A stretch of DNA of 13,512 bases, taken from NCBI GenBank assembly GCA_030673805.1, contig DAOVIH010000026.1, positions 1 to 13,512 of the forward strand, in the 5' to 3' direction. The notes beneath the pieces are model-generated. The model was not told the origin of the DNA. It made no database searches and worked only from the letters and a program-made list of their open reading frames with translations. This DNA is from Candidatus Bathyarchaeota archaeon (GTDB lineage: Archaea; Thermoproteota; Bathyarchaeia; Bathyarchaeales; Bathycorpusculaceae). Below are positions 6,794 to 13,512 of the stretch, piece by piece; positions within the stretch are counted from its first letter, which is position 1; each line of letters opens with the position of its first letter. The position numbers and the translations under genes are program-made.

Positions 6794-7033
6794 ATGGTGT
6801 CTTTGTGGAAACAGTCATCTGAGGTTTTGAAAGAGCAGGCTTTAATGACAAATTGGTATTTTTGCCGGATTACGTATGATGCAAGTGATGCGTGTATCGA
6901 AAAGATGTTTAACAAGGCCTTTGCTCCTCCGATTTTTCAACTTCCCCAAGCACTCAGATTAGCCATGGACATTGCATTTGGAGAATTCGTTTTGCGCGAT
7001 CTTGAAGTTAAGACTTTAGAAATCAAAACATAG
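6794..7033 (+). CDS. Small protein of unknown function at the head of the hydrogenase operon
   Basis: I do not recognise this protein. It is 79 residues from the ATG at 6794, which has GGAG nine bases upstream. A longer form from TTG 6779 and a shorter one from ATG 6845 are possible. It has a tryptophan- and tyrosine-containing strand (TNWYFCRITYD), an acidic helix (ASDACIEKMFNKAF), an APPIFQLPQ turn, a hydrophobic helix (ALRLAMDIAFGEF) and a charged end (DLEVKTLEIKT). There is no signal peptide, no membrane segment and no cysteine cluster: only two cysteines, not paired in a motif. It ends in TAG 23 bases before the hydrogenase small subunit on the same strand, so it is probably cotranscribed and may assist or regulate that hydrogenase. 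The fairly well-formed secondary-structure pattern and ribosome site make it more likely a gene than chance. Confidence 0.6.
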   Translation: MVSLWKQSSEVLKEQALMTNWYFCRITYDASDACIEKMFNKAFAPPIFQLPQALRLAMDIAFGEFVLRDLEVKTLEIKT

Positions 7034-7056
7034 GTAATAAATGGTGAAAAAACCAA

Positions 7057-8040
7057 ATGGTTGAAAACAAACTAAAAATAGCCTTTTACTGGGCCGCAAG
7101 TTGCGGCGGATGCGAAATAGCCGTTTTGGACTTAGACGAGAAAATCCTAGATGTAGTGAAAATTGCAGACATCGTGTTCTGGCCCGTGGCAATGGACATC
7201 AAATACAAAGATGTTGAAAATATGCCCGACAAATACATTGACATCTGCTTTTTCAACGGCTCTGTTAGAAATGATGAACAAGAGCACATGGCAAAGCTTC
7301 TGAGGCAAAAATCCAAGGTGCTTGTAGCTTTTGGATCTTGCGCTCACGAAGGATGCATACCTGGCTTAGCAAATCTCCATAACAGCGAACAAATCCTCTC
7401 AAAGGTATACTTGAAACAATTCTCAAACGAGAATCCTGACAAAGTAATTCCTAAACCAGAAACTCAAGTTAAAGAAGGCACCCTGAGAATACCAAGATTC
7501 TACGACACTGTCAAAACACTAGCACAAACAGTTGAAGTTGACTACTACCTGCCCGGTTGTCCACCTCCAGTTAAGCTCATAGCCAATGCAGTTGAAGCTA
7601 TTGCAAAGAATGAGTTGCCACCAAAAGGTTCGGTGCTCGCCCCATTGAAATCTGTCTGCGACGAATGCCCACGAACAAGAGATGATAAGAAAATCACCAA
7701 GATTTACCGAGTTTACGAAAAAGTTCCTGAACCTGAAAAATGCCTTCTTGAACAAGGAATTCTATGTATGGGGCCTGCTACCCGGAGCGGGTGCGACGCT
7801 CAATGTCTAACGGTTGATATGCCCTGTACAGGCTGCGGAGGTCCCTGTCCTAATGTGCCAGAGCAAGGCGCGGCAATGATCAGCGCTCTAGCTTCCATAA
7901 TGGGTGTAGAAGAAGAAAAAGAGGCTTATACCGAAGAAGAGGTTGAGACGCTAATGAGTCAGATTAAAGACCCCATAGGAACATTTTACATGTATTCTTT
8001 ACCCGCATCAATTCTAAAAAGAAAGGTGATTAAACAATGA
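7057..8040 (+). CDS. mvhG: Mvh/Vhu-type F420-non-reducing [NiFe]-hydrogenase small subunit
   Basis: Electron-transfer subunit of a cytoplasmic group 3 [NiFe] hydrogenase, 327 residues. The proximal [4Fe-4S] ligands are all present: C16 and C19 (SCGGCE), C95 (GSCAHEGC) and C168 (LPGCPPP). The C-terminal part has C201 and C204 (VCDECPR), C229 and C237 for a second cluster, and C246, C250, C257, C260 and C264 (CTGCGGPCPN) for a third. The CTGCGGPCPNVPEQGA end, followed by an alanine-rich helix, is typical of MvhG/VhuG. GGTGA lies 9 bases ahead of the ATG. The gene overlaps the large subunit start as ATGA. No MvhD, HdrABC or F420-binding (FrhB) gene accompanies it here, so the electron acceptor must be supplied from elsewhere. 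It stops with TGA. Confidence 0.93.
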   Translation: MVENKLKIAFYWAASCGGCEIAVLDLDEKILDVVKIADIVFWPVAMDIKYKDVENMPDKYIDICFFNGSVRNDEQEHMAKLLRQKSKVLVAFGSCAHEGCIPGLANLHNSEQILSKVYLKQFSNENPDKVIPKPETQVKEGTLRIPRFYDTVKTLAQTVEVDYYLPGCPPPVKLIANAVEAIAKNELPPKGSVLAPLKSVCDECPRTRDDKKITKIYRVYEKVPEPEKCLLEQGILCMGPATRSGCDAQCLTVDMPCTGCGGPCPNVPEQGAAMISALASIMGVEEEKEAYTEEEVETLMSQIKDPIGTFYMYSLPASILKRKVIKQ

Positions 8041-9491
8041 AAGAAGTAGTTATAAACCCAATAACAAGGCTTGAAGGCCACGGAAGCATTTCGATATTTC
8101 TTAACGACGCAGGAGAAGTTGAGAACGCCTATCTCAAAATTCCTGAACTGAGAGGGTTTGAACAATTCTGCATAGGAAGAAAAGCTGAACTGATGCCAAT
8201 CCTCACCACAAGAATATGCGGAGTATGCCCCGTAGCTCACCATTTTGCTTCAACAAAAGCCTTAGATGCTGCCTTCAACGTTGATCCCCCATCGACAGCT
8301 AAAAAACTCAGGGAACTAATGTATTCAGGATACATAATCTACGATCACATACTACACTTTTATTTTCTGGGCGGCCCAGACTTTATAGTTGGACCCGATG
8401 CGCCCCCTGAAAAAAGAAACATTCTAGGGGTTATTGAGAAAGCAGGAATGGACGTAGCCAAACAGGTCATCAAGCACAGATCCTACGGACAAAGAATCAC
8501 AGCGATTCTGGGGGGAAAAGCCACACATCCTACATGTGGGTTGCCGGGAGGAATCTCCAAAGCTCTAAATGAAGAGAATCGTAAAGAAATTGAAGAAATG
8601 GCTTTGTCTTCCTTGGGATTTGCCCAGTTATCCCTAAAGCTTTTCCACGACGTAGTGCTGGGCAATACCGCATATGTTGACTTAATAAAGAGCGATTCTT
8701 ACACAATGAAAACTTACTATATGGGAATGGTTGACGATAACAACAAGGTCAACTTTTACGATGGAAAAATCAGAGTCGTCGATCCCAATGGATTAGAATT
8801 CCTAAAGTTCGAGCCCAAGGACTATCTCGATCATGTGGGTGAGCATGTGGAAGAATGGACTTATTCATAGTTCCCGTTCCTGAAGAAAGTCGGCTGGAAG
8901 GGCCAAGTCGATGGACTTGACAGTGGGGTATACCGTGTAGGCCCCCTAGGACGATTAAATGCTTCTGAAGGTATGACCACACCATTAGCTCAAGCTGAGT
9001 ATGAAACCATGTACTCGACTTTGGGTGGCAAACCAGTACACGGCACCTTAGCATTTCATTGGGCGAGGTTAATAGAACTGTTATACGCTGCTGAAAAGGC
9101 TGTTGAGCTCTCCAAGGACCCTGAGATCACTAGCACGAATATACGAAACAAGCCCGGCGAGCCGAGTGAAGGCGTTGGTGTGGTTGAAGCTGCAAGAGGC
9201 ACATTGTACCACCACTATGTATTAGATGAGGACGCATTGATAAAAGACGTTAACATGATAGTAGCCACCACAAACAACTACCCAGCAATCTGCATGTCAA
9301 TCCGCGATGCAGCAAAAGGTTTGATACACAACGGCAAAGTTGACCAAGGAGTGCTAAACAAGGTGGAGATGGCCTTCCGAGCCTATGACCCATGCTTTGC
9401 TTGCGCAACACACTTCGCAGTTGGACAGATGCCACTAAAACTGGAAATTTACAACAACAAAAAGCAACTCGTTAAAACACTCAGTCGATAA
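8037..9491 (+). CDS. mvhA: Mvh/Vhu-type [NiFe]-hydrogenase large subunit with an in-frame TAG codon
   Basis: Catalytic subunit that binds the NiFe(CN)2CO centre and splits or forms H2. The N-terminal ligand motif is RICGVCPVAH (C61, C64), with RLEGHGS at 11-17. The C-terminal motif DPCFACATH has C453, C456 and H459, and is followed by a 25-residue tail that a HycI-type protease should remove. One uninterrupted frame covers 484 codons, close to the usual size, but codon 278 (8868-8870) is TAG. Sequence before it (HVEEWTYS) and after it (FPFLKKVGWKG, then SGVYRVGPLGRLN) joins as in related large subunits, where this position is usually Lys. There is no frameshift and no credible restart: the next in-frame ATG (8973) would give a 172-residue fragment lacking the first two cysteines. 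The product is either a full-length protein with a decoded UAG (perhaps pyrrolysine), or two useless halves. AAGGTGA lies seven bases before the ATG, which overlaps the small subunit stop. It ends with TAA. Confidence 0.88.
8868..8870 (+). other. In-frame TAG codon, candidate pyrrolysine site
   Basis: Seen directly: tat-tca-TAG-ttc-ccg with an intact frame on each side. Family knowledge: NiFe large subunits commonly have Tyr-x-Lys-(Phe/Tyr/Ala)-Pro here, so TAG replaces a lysine codon and differs from AAG by one base. Known in archaea: UAG is decoded as pyrrolysine, a lysine derivative, when pylTSBCD are present. None of those genes is in this window. The alternative is a nonsense mutation or a base-call error. 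Confidence 0.5.
8900..8944 (+). repeat. Stem-loop shortly downstream of the in-frame TAG
   Basis: CAAGTC-GATG-GACTTG (8904-8919) is a perfect six-base stem with a four-base loop, beginning 33 bases after the TAG. GGGCC (8900-8904) and GGCCC (8940-8944) could form an alternative or outer pairing, sharing one base with the inner stem. It lies in coding sequence, so chance is a real explanation. Position downstream of a UAG recalls the PYLIS-type hairpins described after some methylamine methyltransferase UAG codons. Confidence 0.3.
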
Positions 9492-9494
9492 ACC

Positions 9495-9530
9495 TTTTTT
9501 CCATTTTTCCAATGGCAGAATCAGTTTTTT
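9495..9530 (+). terminator. T-tracts after the Mvh-type large subunit gene
   Basis: Three T-runs (T6 at 9495-9500, T5 at 9504-9508, T6 at 9525-9530) follow the TAA stop at once. Such clustered T-tracts are typical of archaeal termination and suggest the second hydrogenase is at least partly transcribed from its own promoter. Confidence 0.45.
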
Positions 9531-9540
9531 CTGGAGGAAA

Positions 9541-9551
9541 GAATTAAATTT
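9541..9551 (+). promoter_or_regulatory. Candidate promoter of the group 3b hydrogenase operon
   Basis: GAATTAAATTT follows the purine-rich GGAGGAAA, a reasonable BRE-TATA pair. A transcription start near 9573-9578 would leave a leader of about 30 bases containing the GGTGA ribosome site (9596-9600). A second AT-rich stretch (9558-9566) is an alternative. The 116-base gap contains no gene. Confidence 0.35.
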
Positions 9552-9607
9552 CGCATCAAATAATTAGTTTGCCAAGTTTACCAAGTAAGACCTAAGGTGA
9601 AATATGA

Positions 9608-11524
9608 ATGAGACTTATTTCAAAGAAAGATTTTTCAAATTTTGTCAACGCTCTAATCAATGATGATTCTCTGAACATTGTTGGTGTAAAAGCAAAGGAT
9701 CAGAAATTTAGTTTTGGACCCTTAGAGTCTGCAGGTGATCTTCGTCTCGATTACGACGTGACCCTTCTTCCTCCCAAGAAGTATTTCTTTCCTCAGCGTG
9801 AAACCCTCTTCGGCTACAGTTTGTCCAAAGGATTTGTAGCAGAGAAGCCTGCAGAAACTAAACCTTTGATATTAGTTGGAGTTCATCCCTATGATATCGC
9901 GGCTTTGCTTCATATGGACGAGGTCTTCAAGGATACAAAATCTGACCCTTACTATTCTGAAAGACGAAATAAGTCAGTAATCATAGGTGTCAACATCCAG
10001 AAAATATGCAAAAACTGTTTCGCTCCCCAAATGGGAACCGCAACAATTGACGAAGGATACGACCTTATGCTGACGGATCTGGGAAATAGATACGCTATCG
10101 ACATAGGAACTCTAAAGGGAAAGAACCTTCTAGCGAAATATGCTAAGAACGTTAAGACGGCTTACACTCGAGACATTCAATTGGTGGGCCAAAAAGAACA
10201 TGAGATCTATGCGAAAGCTCAACAAAAACTTGATTTTTCCCCAGATCGAATTCCAGGATTGCTAGAGAAGAATTATGAAGAAAGAGAATTTTGGGAGGAA
10301 CATGCAGAGAAGTGTTTGGCTTGCGGTTCTTGTGTCCTAGTTTGCCCCACTTGTTATTGTTTTGATGTTAAAGATCAACCAAACCTTTCGCTCAACAAAG
10401 GTGAAAGGATAAGGACTTGGGACGGATGTTTACTAGAAGATTTTGCCAAAGTCGCTTCCGGGGAGAATTTTCGTGCGACAAGGCTCTCACGGTATAGACA
10501 CCGATACTTCAAGAAGGGAAAATACCTTTTTGACCGTTTCGGCTTCATATCATGTGTTGGCTGTGGTCGTTGTTCCTCAAACTGTTTACCTGACATAGCA
10601 AATCCAGTTACCCTCTTCAACGATTTATACAATTACACTCTCGAAAAGGGCGTTAAAGTGGGCCCTCCCACAAGTCCTGAAGTCGAGATAAAGACTGAAG
10701 GAAACATTGATTTCGTCCCTAGAGTAGCAAAAATTGTGAAAAAAACCCCCATGACCTCCCTTGAGACATTGTTCGAAATCAAGTTGGAAGATGGTTCAGA
10801 ATTGAGCCATGAGCCGGGCCAATTCGTGGAAGTCTCTGTGTTTGGAGTAGGTGAAGCCCCAATCTCTGTATCATCCCCACCAACAAAGAAAGGGTCTTTT
10901 GAACTTTGTGTCCGCAGATTAGGTAATGTTACAACTAAACTACACTCTCTTAATGAAGGAGACTTGATAGGTATTAGAGGGCCGTTTGGCAAGGGGTTCA
11001 ATCCGGATTCACTGAAAGGAAAAGACCTCTTGTTTATTGCAGGAGGTCTAGGGATAGCCCCCTTAAGGTCATTGTTTAACTACGTACTAGCCAACCGGAA
11101 AGACTATGGAAAGGTTATCCTGCTTTATGGCTGTAAGGAACCCAAAGAATTGCTATTTGGCGAAGAAGTACTTTCTCTCGAAAAAAGAGACGATGTGGAG
11201 TTTAAACCCACAGTTGACTGGTGTCCTGAAGGGGAATTGTGGGATGGCAACATAGGTGTAATTACAACCTTGATTCCACAAGTAGATTTTGATCCCCAAA
11301 GAACCTACGCAATAGTTGTCGGGCCTCCAATTATGTACAAATTTGTCATTGCAGATTTGAAAGAAAGAGACGTTCCAGATGACCACATAATCTTGTCCTT
11401 AGAACGCAGAATGAAGTGCGGTGTTGGAAAATGTGGCCACTGCCAAATCAACCAAATCTACGTTTGTAAGGACGGTCCAGTATTCAATTATTCAAAGATT
11501 AAAGGAGTACCGGAGGCCTTATGA
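9608..11524 (+). CDS. Fused beta-gamma subunit of a group 3b (sulf)hydrogenase, HydB+HydG
   Basis: One 638-residue protein that joins two subunits separate in Pyrococcus furiosus sulfhydrogenase. Residues 1 to about 345 are HydB-like: two [4Fe-4S] motifs at C236/C239/C242/C246 (CLACGSCVLVC) and C316/C319/C322/C326 (CVGCGRCSSNC), plus an N-terminal domain with C134/C137. Residues about 368-638 are HydG-like, a ferredoxin-NADP reductase fold: an FAD-binding segment (PISVSSPP, 418-425), a nucleotide site (GGLGIAPLRSL, 479-489), and a PyrK-type [2Fe-2S] motif C604/C609/C612/C620. A short Pro/Glu/Lys-rich linker (345-367) joins them. Role: it moves electrons between NAD(P)H and the clusters of HydD. 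The ATG at 9608 has GGTGA seven bases ahead; the ATG at 9604 is in another frame and soon stops. The TGA stop overlaps the HydD start (ATGATGA). No frame change is present at the junction. Confidence 0.93.
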   Translation: MRLISKKDFSNFVNALINDDSLNIVGVKAKDQKFSFGPLESAGDLRLDYDVTLLPPKKYFFPQRETLFGYSLSKGFVAEKPAETKPLILVGVHPYDIAALLHMDEVFKDTKSDPYYSERRNKSVIIGVNIQKICKNCFAPQMGTATIDEGYDLMLTDLGNRYAIDIGTLKGKNLLAKYAKNVKTAYTRDIQLVGQKEHEIYAKAQQKLDFSPDRIPGLLEKNYEEREFWEEHAEKCLACGSCVLVCPTCYCFDVKDQPNLSLNKGERIRTWDGCLLEDFAKVASGENFRATRLSRYRHRYFKKGKYLFDRFGFISCVGCGRCSSNCLPDIANPVTLFNDLYNYTLEKGVKVGPPTSPEVEIKTEGNIDFVPRVAKIVKKTPMTSLETLFEIKLEDGSELSHEPGQFVEVSVFGVGEAPISVSSPPTKKGSFELCVRRLGNVTTKLHSLNEGDLIGIRGPFGKGFNPDSLKGKDLLFIAGGLGIAPLRSLFNYVLANRKDYGKVILLYGCKEPKELLFGEEVLSLEKRDDVEFKPTVDWCPEGELWDGNIGVITTLIPQVDFDPQRTYAIVVGPPIMYKFVIADLKERDVPDDHIILSLERRMKCGVGKCGHCQINQIYVCKDGPVFNYSKIKGVPEAL

Positions 11525-12261
11525 TGAAACCGAAAGTTGCTTTCTTCGATTTTGCGGGGTGTGAAGGCGATCAACTACAGGTCGCAAACTTGGAAGAAGA
11601 TCTCCTGGCTCTTCTTGGAAAAGTTGACGTCGTTTGCTTCAGGGAAGTAATGAAAGAATGTGACGAGGACTACGCAATCGCCTTTGTTGAAGGCTCCTGC
11701 ACTCGATTGCAGGATGAAGATAGGCTTAAAAGAATCAGGGAGAACGCAAAGATCGTTGTCGCAATAGGTTCGTGCGCAACAATAGGCGGCATCAACTCGC
11801 TTAGAAACTACAAGAATCTGGATGAAGTACGTAAAACCGTATACGGCGAAAAAGCAAAGCTTTTCGACACATATGAAGCTAGACCAATAGATGCTGTGAT
11901 ACCTGTTGACGCATACGTTTATGGATGCCCAATCGACAAAGATGAATTTCTCCATGTGGTCACTTCGCTATTGATGGGAAAGAAACCGGATATACCCACA
12001 TATCCTGTGTGCGTTGAATGCAAGAAAAACGAGAACGTTTGCGCCTTCGAAAGAGACCAATTCTGCGTTGGGCCTGTTACCAGGGCAGGTTGTGACTCTT
12101 GCTGCGTCAACGAGGGAACTATCTGTTGGGGATGCCGTGGTTTAGTTGATAATCCAAACGAGAATTCTCACAAGGAAGTTCTGATAAAATATGGCCTAAC
12201 AGTTGAAGAGGCAATAGGCAAGTTTAAGTTATACTTCGGTTGGCAGGAGGGTAAAAAATGA
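11521..12261 (+). CDS. hydD: Group 3b [NiFe]-hydrogenase small subunit, HydD
   Basis: Small subunit of 246 residues that passes electrons from the NiFe site to the beta-gamma protein. Proximal-cluster positions are C14 (FAGCEGDQLQ), C85 (GSCATIGG) and C136 (YGCPID). The position four residues into the first motif, normally Cys in CxxC, is Asp17. Further cysteines C164/C167/C174/C182 and C191/C194 or 195/C202/C205 can hold two more [4Fe-4S] clusters, as in P. furiosus HydD. GGAGG (11512-11516) precedes two tandem ATGs; the second (11524) has the better seven-base spacing, so the product may lack one Met. The gene overlaps the previous one and, at its 3' end, the HydA start (ATGA). The order beta-gamma, delta, alpha is that of the Pyrococcus operon. 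It stops with TGA. Confidence 0.93.
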   Translation: MMKPKVAFFDFAGCEGDQLQVANLEEDLLALLGKVDVVCFREVMKECDEDYAIAFVEGSCTRLQDEDRLKRIRENAKIVVAIGSCATIGGINSLRNYKNLDEVRKTVYGEKAKLFDTYEARPIDAVIPVDAYVYGCPIDKDEFLHVVTSLLMGKKPDIPTYPVCVECKKNENVCAFERDQFCVGPVTRAGCDSCCVNEGTICWGCRGLVDNPNENSHKEVLIKYGLTVEEAIGKFKLYFGWQEGKK

Positions 12262-13512
12262 CAGACAAAACTTTTGATATTGAAGTGCACCACCTCACAA
12301 GGGTTGAAGGGCACGGCAACATTTACGTGAACGTCAAGGAAGGAAAAATTGAGAGATGCGAATGGAACGTTCCTGAGGCCCCAAGATTCTTTGAAGCTAT
12401 GGTTGTTGGCCGCCAATGGAGCGAACTGCACCATATTACCTCTCGTATATGTGGTATATGTTCAATCGGTCATACTTTGGCGTCTCTTAAGGCTACTGAA
12501 TCAGCATTAGGGGTTAAGATTAGTGAGCAAGACCTTAAACTGAGAAAGCTGGCTTTGCACGCAGAGAATATGCAAAGCCACGTTCTGCATCTTGGCTTTC
12601 TGGTTCTGCCAGATTTACTTGGGGTAGGCTCAGTGATCCCCTTAGCGTCTTCCAACCCGGAAGAGGTAAAAACGGTGCTTCGTTTGCATAGGCTCGCTAA
12701 TGAAATGTCCAATTTGATCTGCGGCAGAACAACGCATCCTCAGAGACTAATTCCAGGTGGCTTTTCGAAAATCCCTTCGATGAGAGAATTGAAAGCTCTT
12801 AAACAAAGATTAGCCGGGGCAGTTCCAGACCTAACTGCCGTAGCCAAGCTCTTCAAGAGTTGTGTAGGCAATTTCCCGGATTTTGAAAGGGAAACCGAAT
12901 TCATTGCACTAACCTCTCCTAACGAATACGCCCTCTACGACGGCCAAATTGGCTCCACTGACACAGAAACAGCACCAGTTAATGACTATCTTTCATTTAC
13001 AAACGAATATATTGTCCCAAGATCAACAGCGAAATGGGCAAAGCATGCCCGTGAATCCTACATGGTAGGAGCCCTAGCAAGAATCAACATCAATTACGAC
13101 AAGTTATCTCCGCTGGCTAAGGGAGTCGCTGAAATGTTCAAGTTGAAACCCGTATGTCACAACCCGTTCATGAACAATATTGCCCAATTGGTGGAGACCG
13201 TCCACACTGTAGAAGACTCGATACGCTTAATCAGCGAACTTGAAACTGCGGGTTTAACTTCTCAACCAGAATACCACCAGCCAGAAATTCCCATAATGGC
13301 TACTCGAGGAGTTCGAACACGATCCGGCGTGGGGGCAGTTGAAGTCCCAAGGGGCATTCTTTTCCATGACTATACCTACAACCAAGTGGGCGTCTGCAAA
13401 AAGGCCAACTGCATTATCCCAACAAACCAAAACCATGGCAACATCGAATTGGACTTGAAAGCTTTACTACCAAGAATCTTGCATAAAAACAAAAAAGAAA
13501 TCGAACTTAACA
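12258..13512 (+). CDS. hydA: Group 3b [NiFe]-hydrogenase large subunit, HydA (3' end outside window)
   Basis: Catalytic subunit of the NAD(P)-linked hydrogenase. The first 418 residues are present. RVEGHGN (15-21) and RICGICSIGHT (C65, C68) give the first pair of Ni ligands. Later family blocks are visible: GRTTHPQ, VGALARINI, HNPFMNNIAQ near 297-306, and VEVPRGILFHDY. The C-terminal DPCxxCxxH and any tail lie past base 13512, perhaps 15-30 residues further by comparison with P. furiosus HydA (about 428 residues). GGAGG sits seven bases before the ATG, which overlaps the hydD stop. No internal stop or frameshift is seen, unlike the Mvh-type large subunit. Groups 3b enzymes can make or consume H2 and some reduce sulfur to H2S; which applies here is not visible. 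Confidence 0.93.
   Translation, partial: MTDKTFDIEVHHLTRVEGHGNIYVNVKEGKIERCEWNVPEAPRFFEAMVVGRQWSELHHITSRICGICSIGHTLASLKATESALGVKISEQDLKLRKLALHAENMQSHVLHLGFLVLPDLLGVGSVIPLASSNPEEVKTVLRLHRLANEMSNLICGRTTHPQRLIPGGFSKIPSMRELKALKQRLAGAVPDLTAVAKLFKSCVGNFPDFERETEFIALTSPNEYALYDGQIGSTDTETAPVNDYLSFTNEYIVPRSTAKWAKHARESYMVGALARININYDKLSPLAKGVAEMFKLKPVCHNPFMNNIAQLVETVHTVEDSIRLISELETAGLTSQPEYHQPEIPIMATRGVRTRSGVGAVEVPRGILFHDYTYNQVGVCKKANCIIPTNQNHGNIELDLKALLPRILHKNKKEIELN

Noticed and set aside
8973..9491. A separate 172-residue gene starting at the ATG at 8973
   Set aside because: It is the C-terminal half of the large subunit in the same frame as the upstream half. The 34 codons between the TAG and this ATG are also conserved family sequence, so translation must come through the TAG to make sense.
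8037..9491. Frameshift or selenocysteine as the cause of the large subunit interruption
   Set aside because: The frame is identical before and after the stop, with no base gained or lost. Selenocysteine uses UGA, not UAG, and the position is not one of the cysteine ligands.
1..13512. tRNA, rRNA, CRISPR array or insertion sequence
   Set aside because: I looked for cloverleaf-like arms, spaced direct repeats and transposase-like proteins on both strands and saw none.

Overview
The window reads as a piece of an anaerobic archaeal chromosome devoted to hydrogen and aldehyde (oxo-acid) redox chemistry. An archaeon is suggested by three things. First, the protein types: tungsten-type aldehyde:ferredoxin oxidoreductases (AORs) whose cysteine spacing matches Pyrococcus furiosus AOR, an Mvh-type [NiFe] hydrogenase, and a group 3b sulfhydrogenase in the Pyrococcus subunit order. 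Second, TATA-like boxes lie 20-40 bases ahead of several starts. Third, T-tracts rather than strong hairpins follow several stops. The composition is moderately AT-rich by eye and TTG starts are common. An uncultured anaerobe such as a Bathyarchaeia-like lineage would fit, but the sequence does not fix the taxon.

Left half (1-6433). Most genes are on the minus strand. In order they are: an AOR cut by the window edge (1-1434), a HycI-type hydrogenase maturation protease (1593-2087), a second full-length AOR paralogue (3192-5054) followed one base later by its probable 16-cysteine four-cluster ferredoxin partner (2687-3190), and an IscS/NifS cysteine desulfurase (5267-6433). A plus-strand MoaD/ThiS-type sulfur carrier ending in GG (2344-2631) sits between the protease and the ferredoxin gene. 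Together these genes supply sulfur (IscS), pterin dithiolene sulfur (MoaD), tungsten enzymes and their electron outlet, plus the protease that finishes NiFe large subunits.

Right half (6794-13512), plus strand. A small unrecognised protein (6794-7033) leads into an MvhG-like small subunit and an MvhA-like large subunit that overlap by ATGA. After a 116-base gap comes a second hydrogenase: a fused beta-gamma subunit (HydB+HydG in one polypeptide), the HydD small subunit and the HydA large subunit. All are joined by ATGA overlaps, and HydA runs off the window. The first hydrogenase would pass electrons toward ferredoxin or heterodisulfide-reductase-type partners not present here; the second would exchange electrons with NAD(P)H.

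The most striking feature is an in-frame TAG (8868-8870, codon 278) in the Mvh-type large subunit. The reading frame is intact and recognisable on both sides. The TAG lies where related large subunits usually carry lysine (a Tyr-x-Lys-x-Pro stretch). Readings to consider are pyrrolysine insertion, a recent AAG-to-TAG nonsense mutation, or a sequencing error. Other points are an Asp in place of the second proximal-cluster cysteine of HydD, the beta-gamma fusion, the two parallel AORs, and the unknown small gene at the head of the hydrogenase operon.
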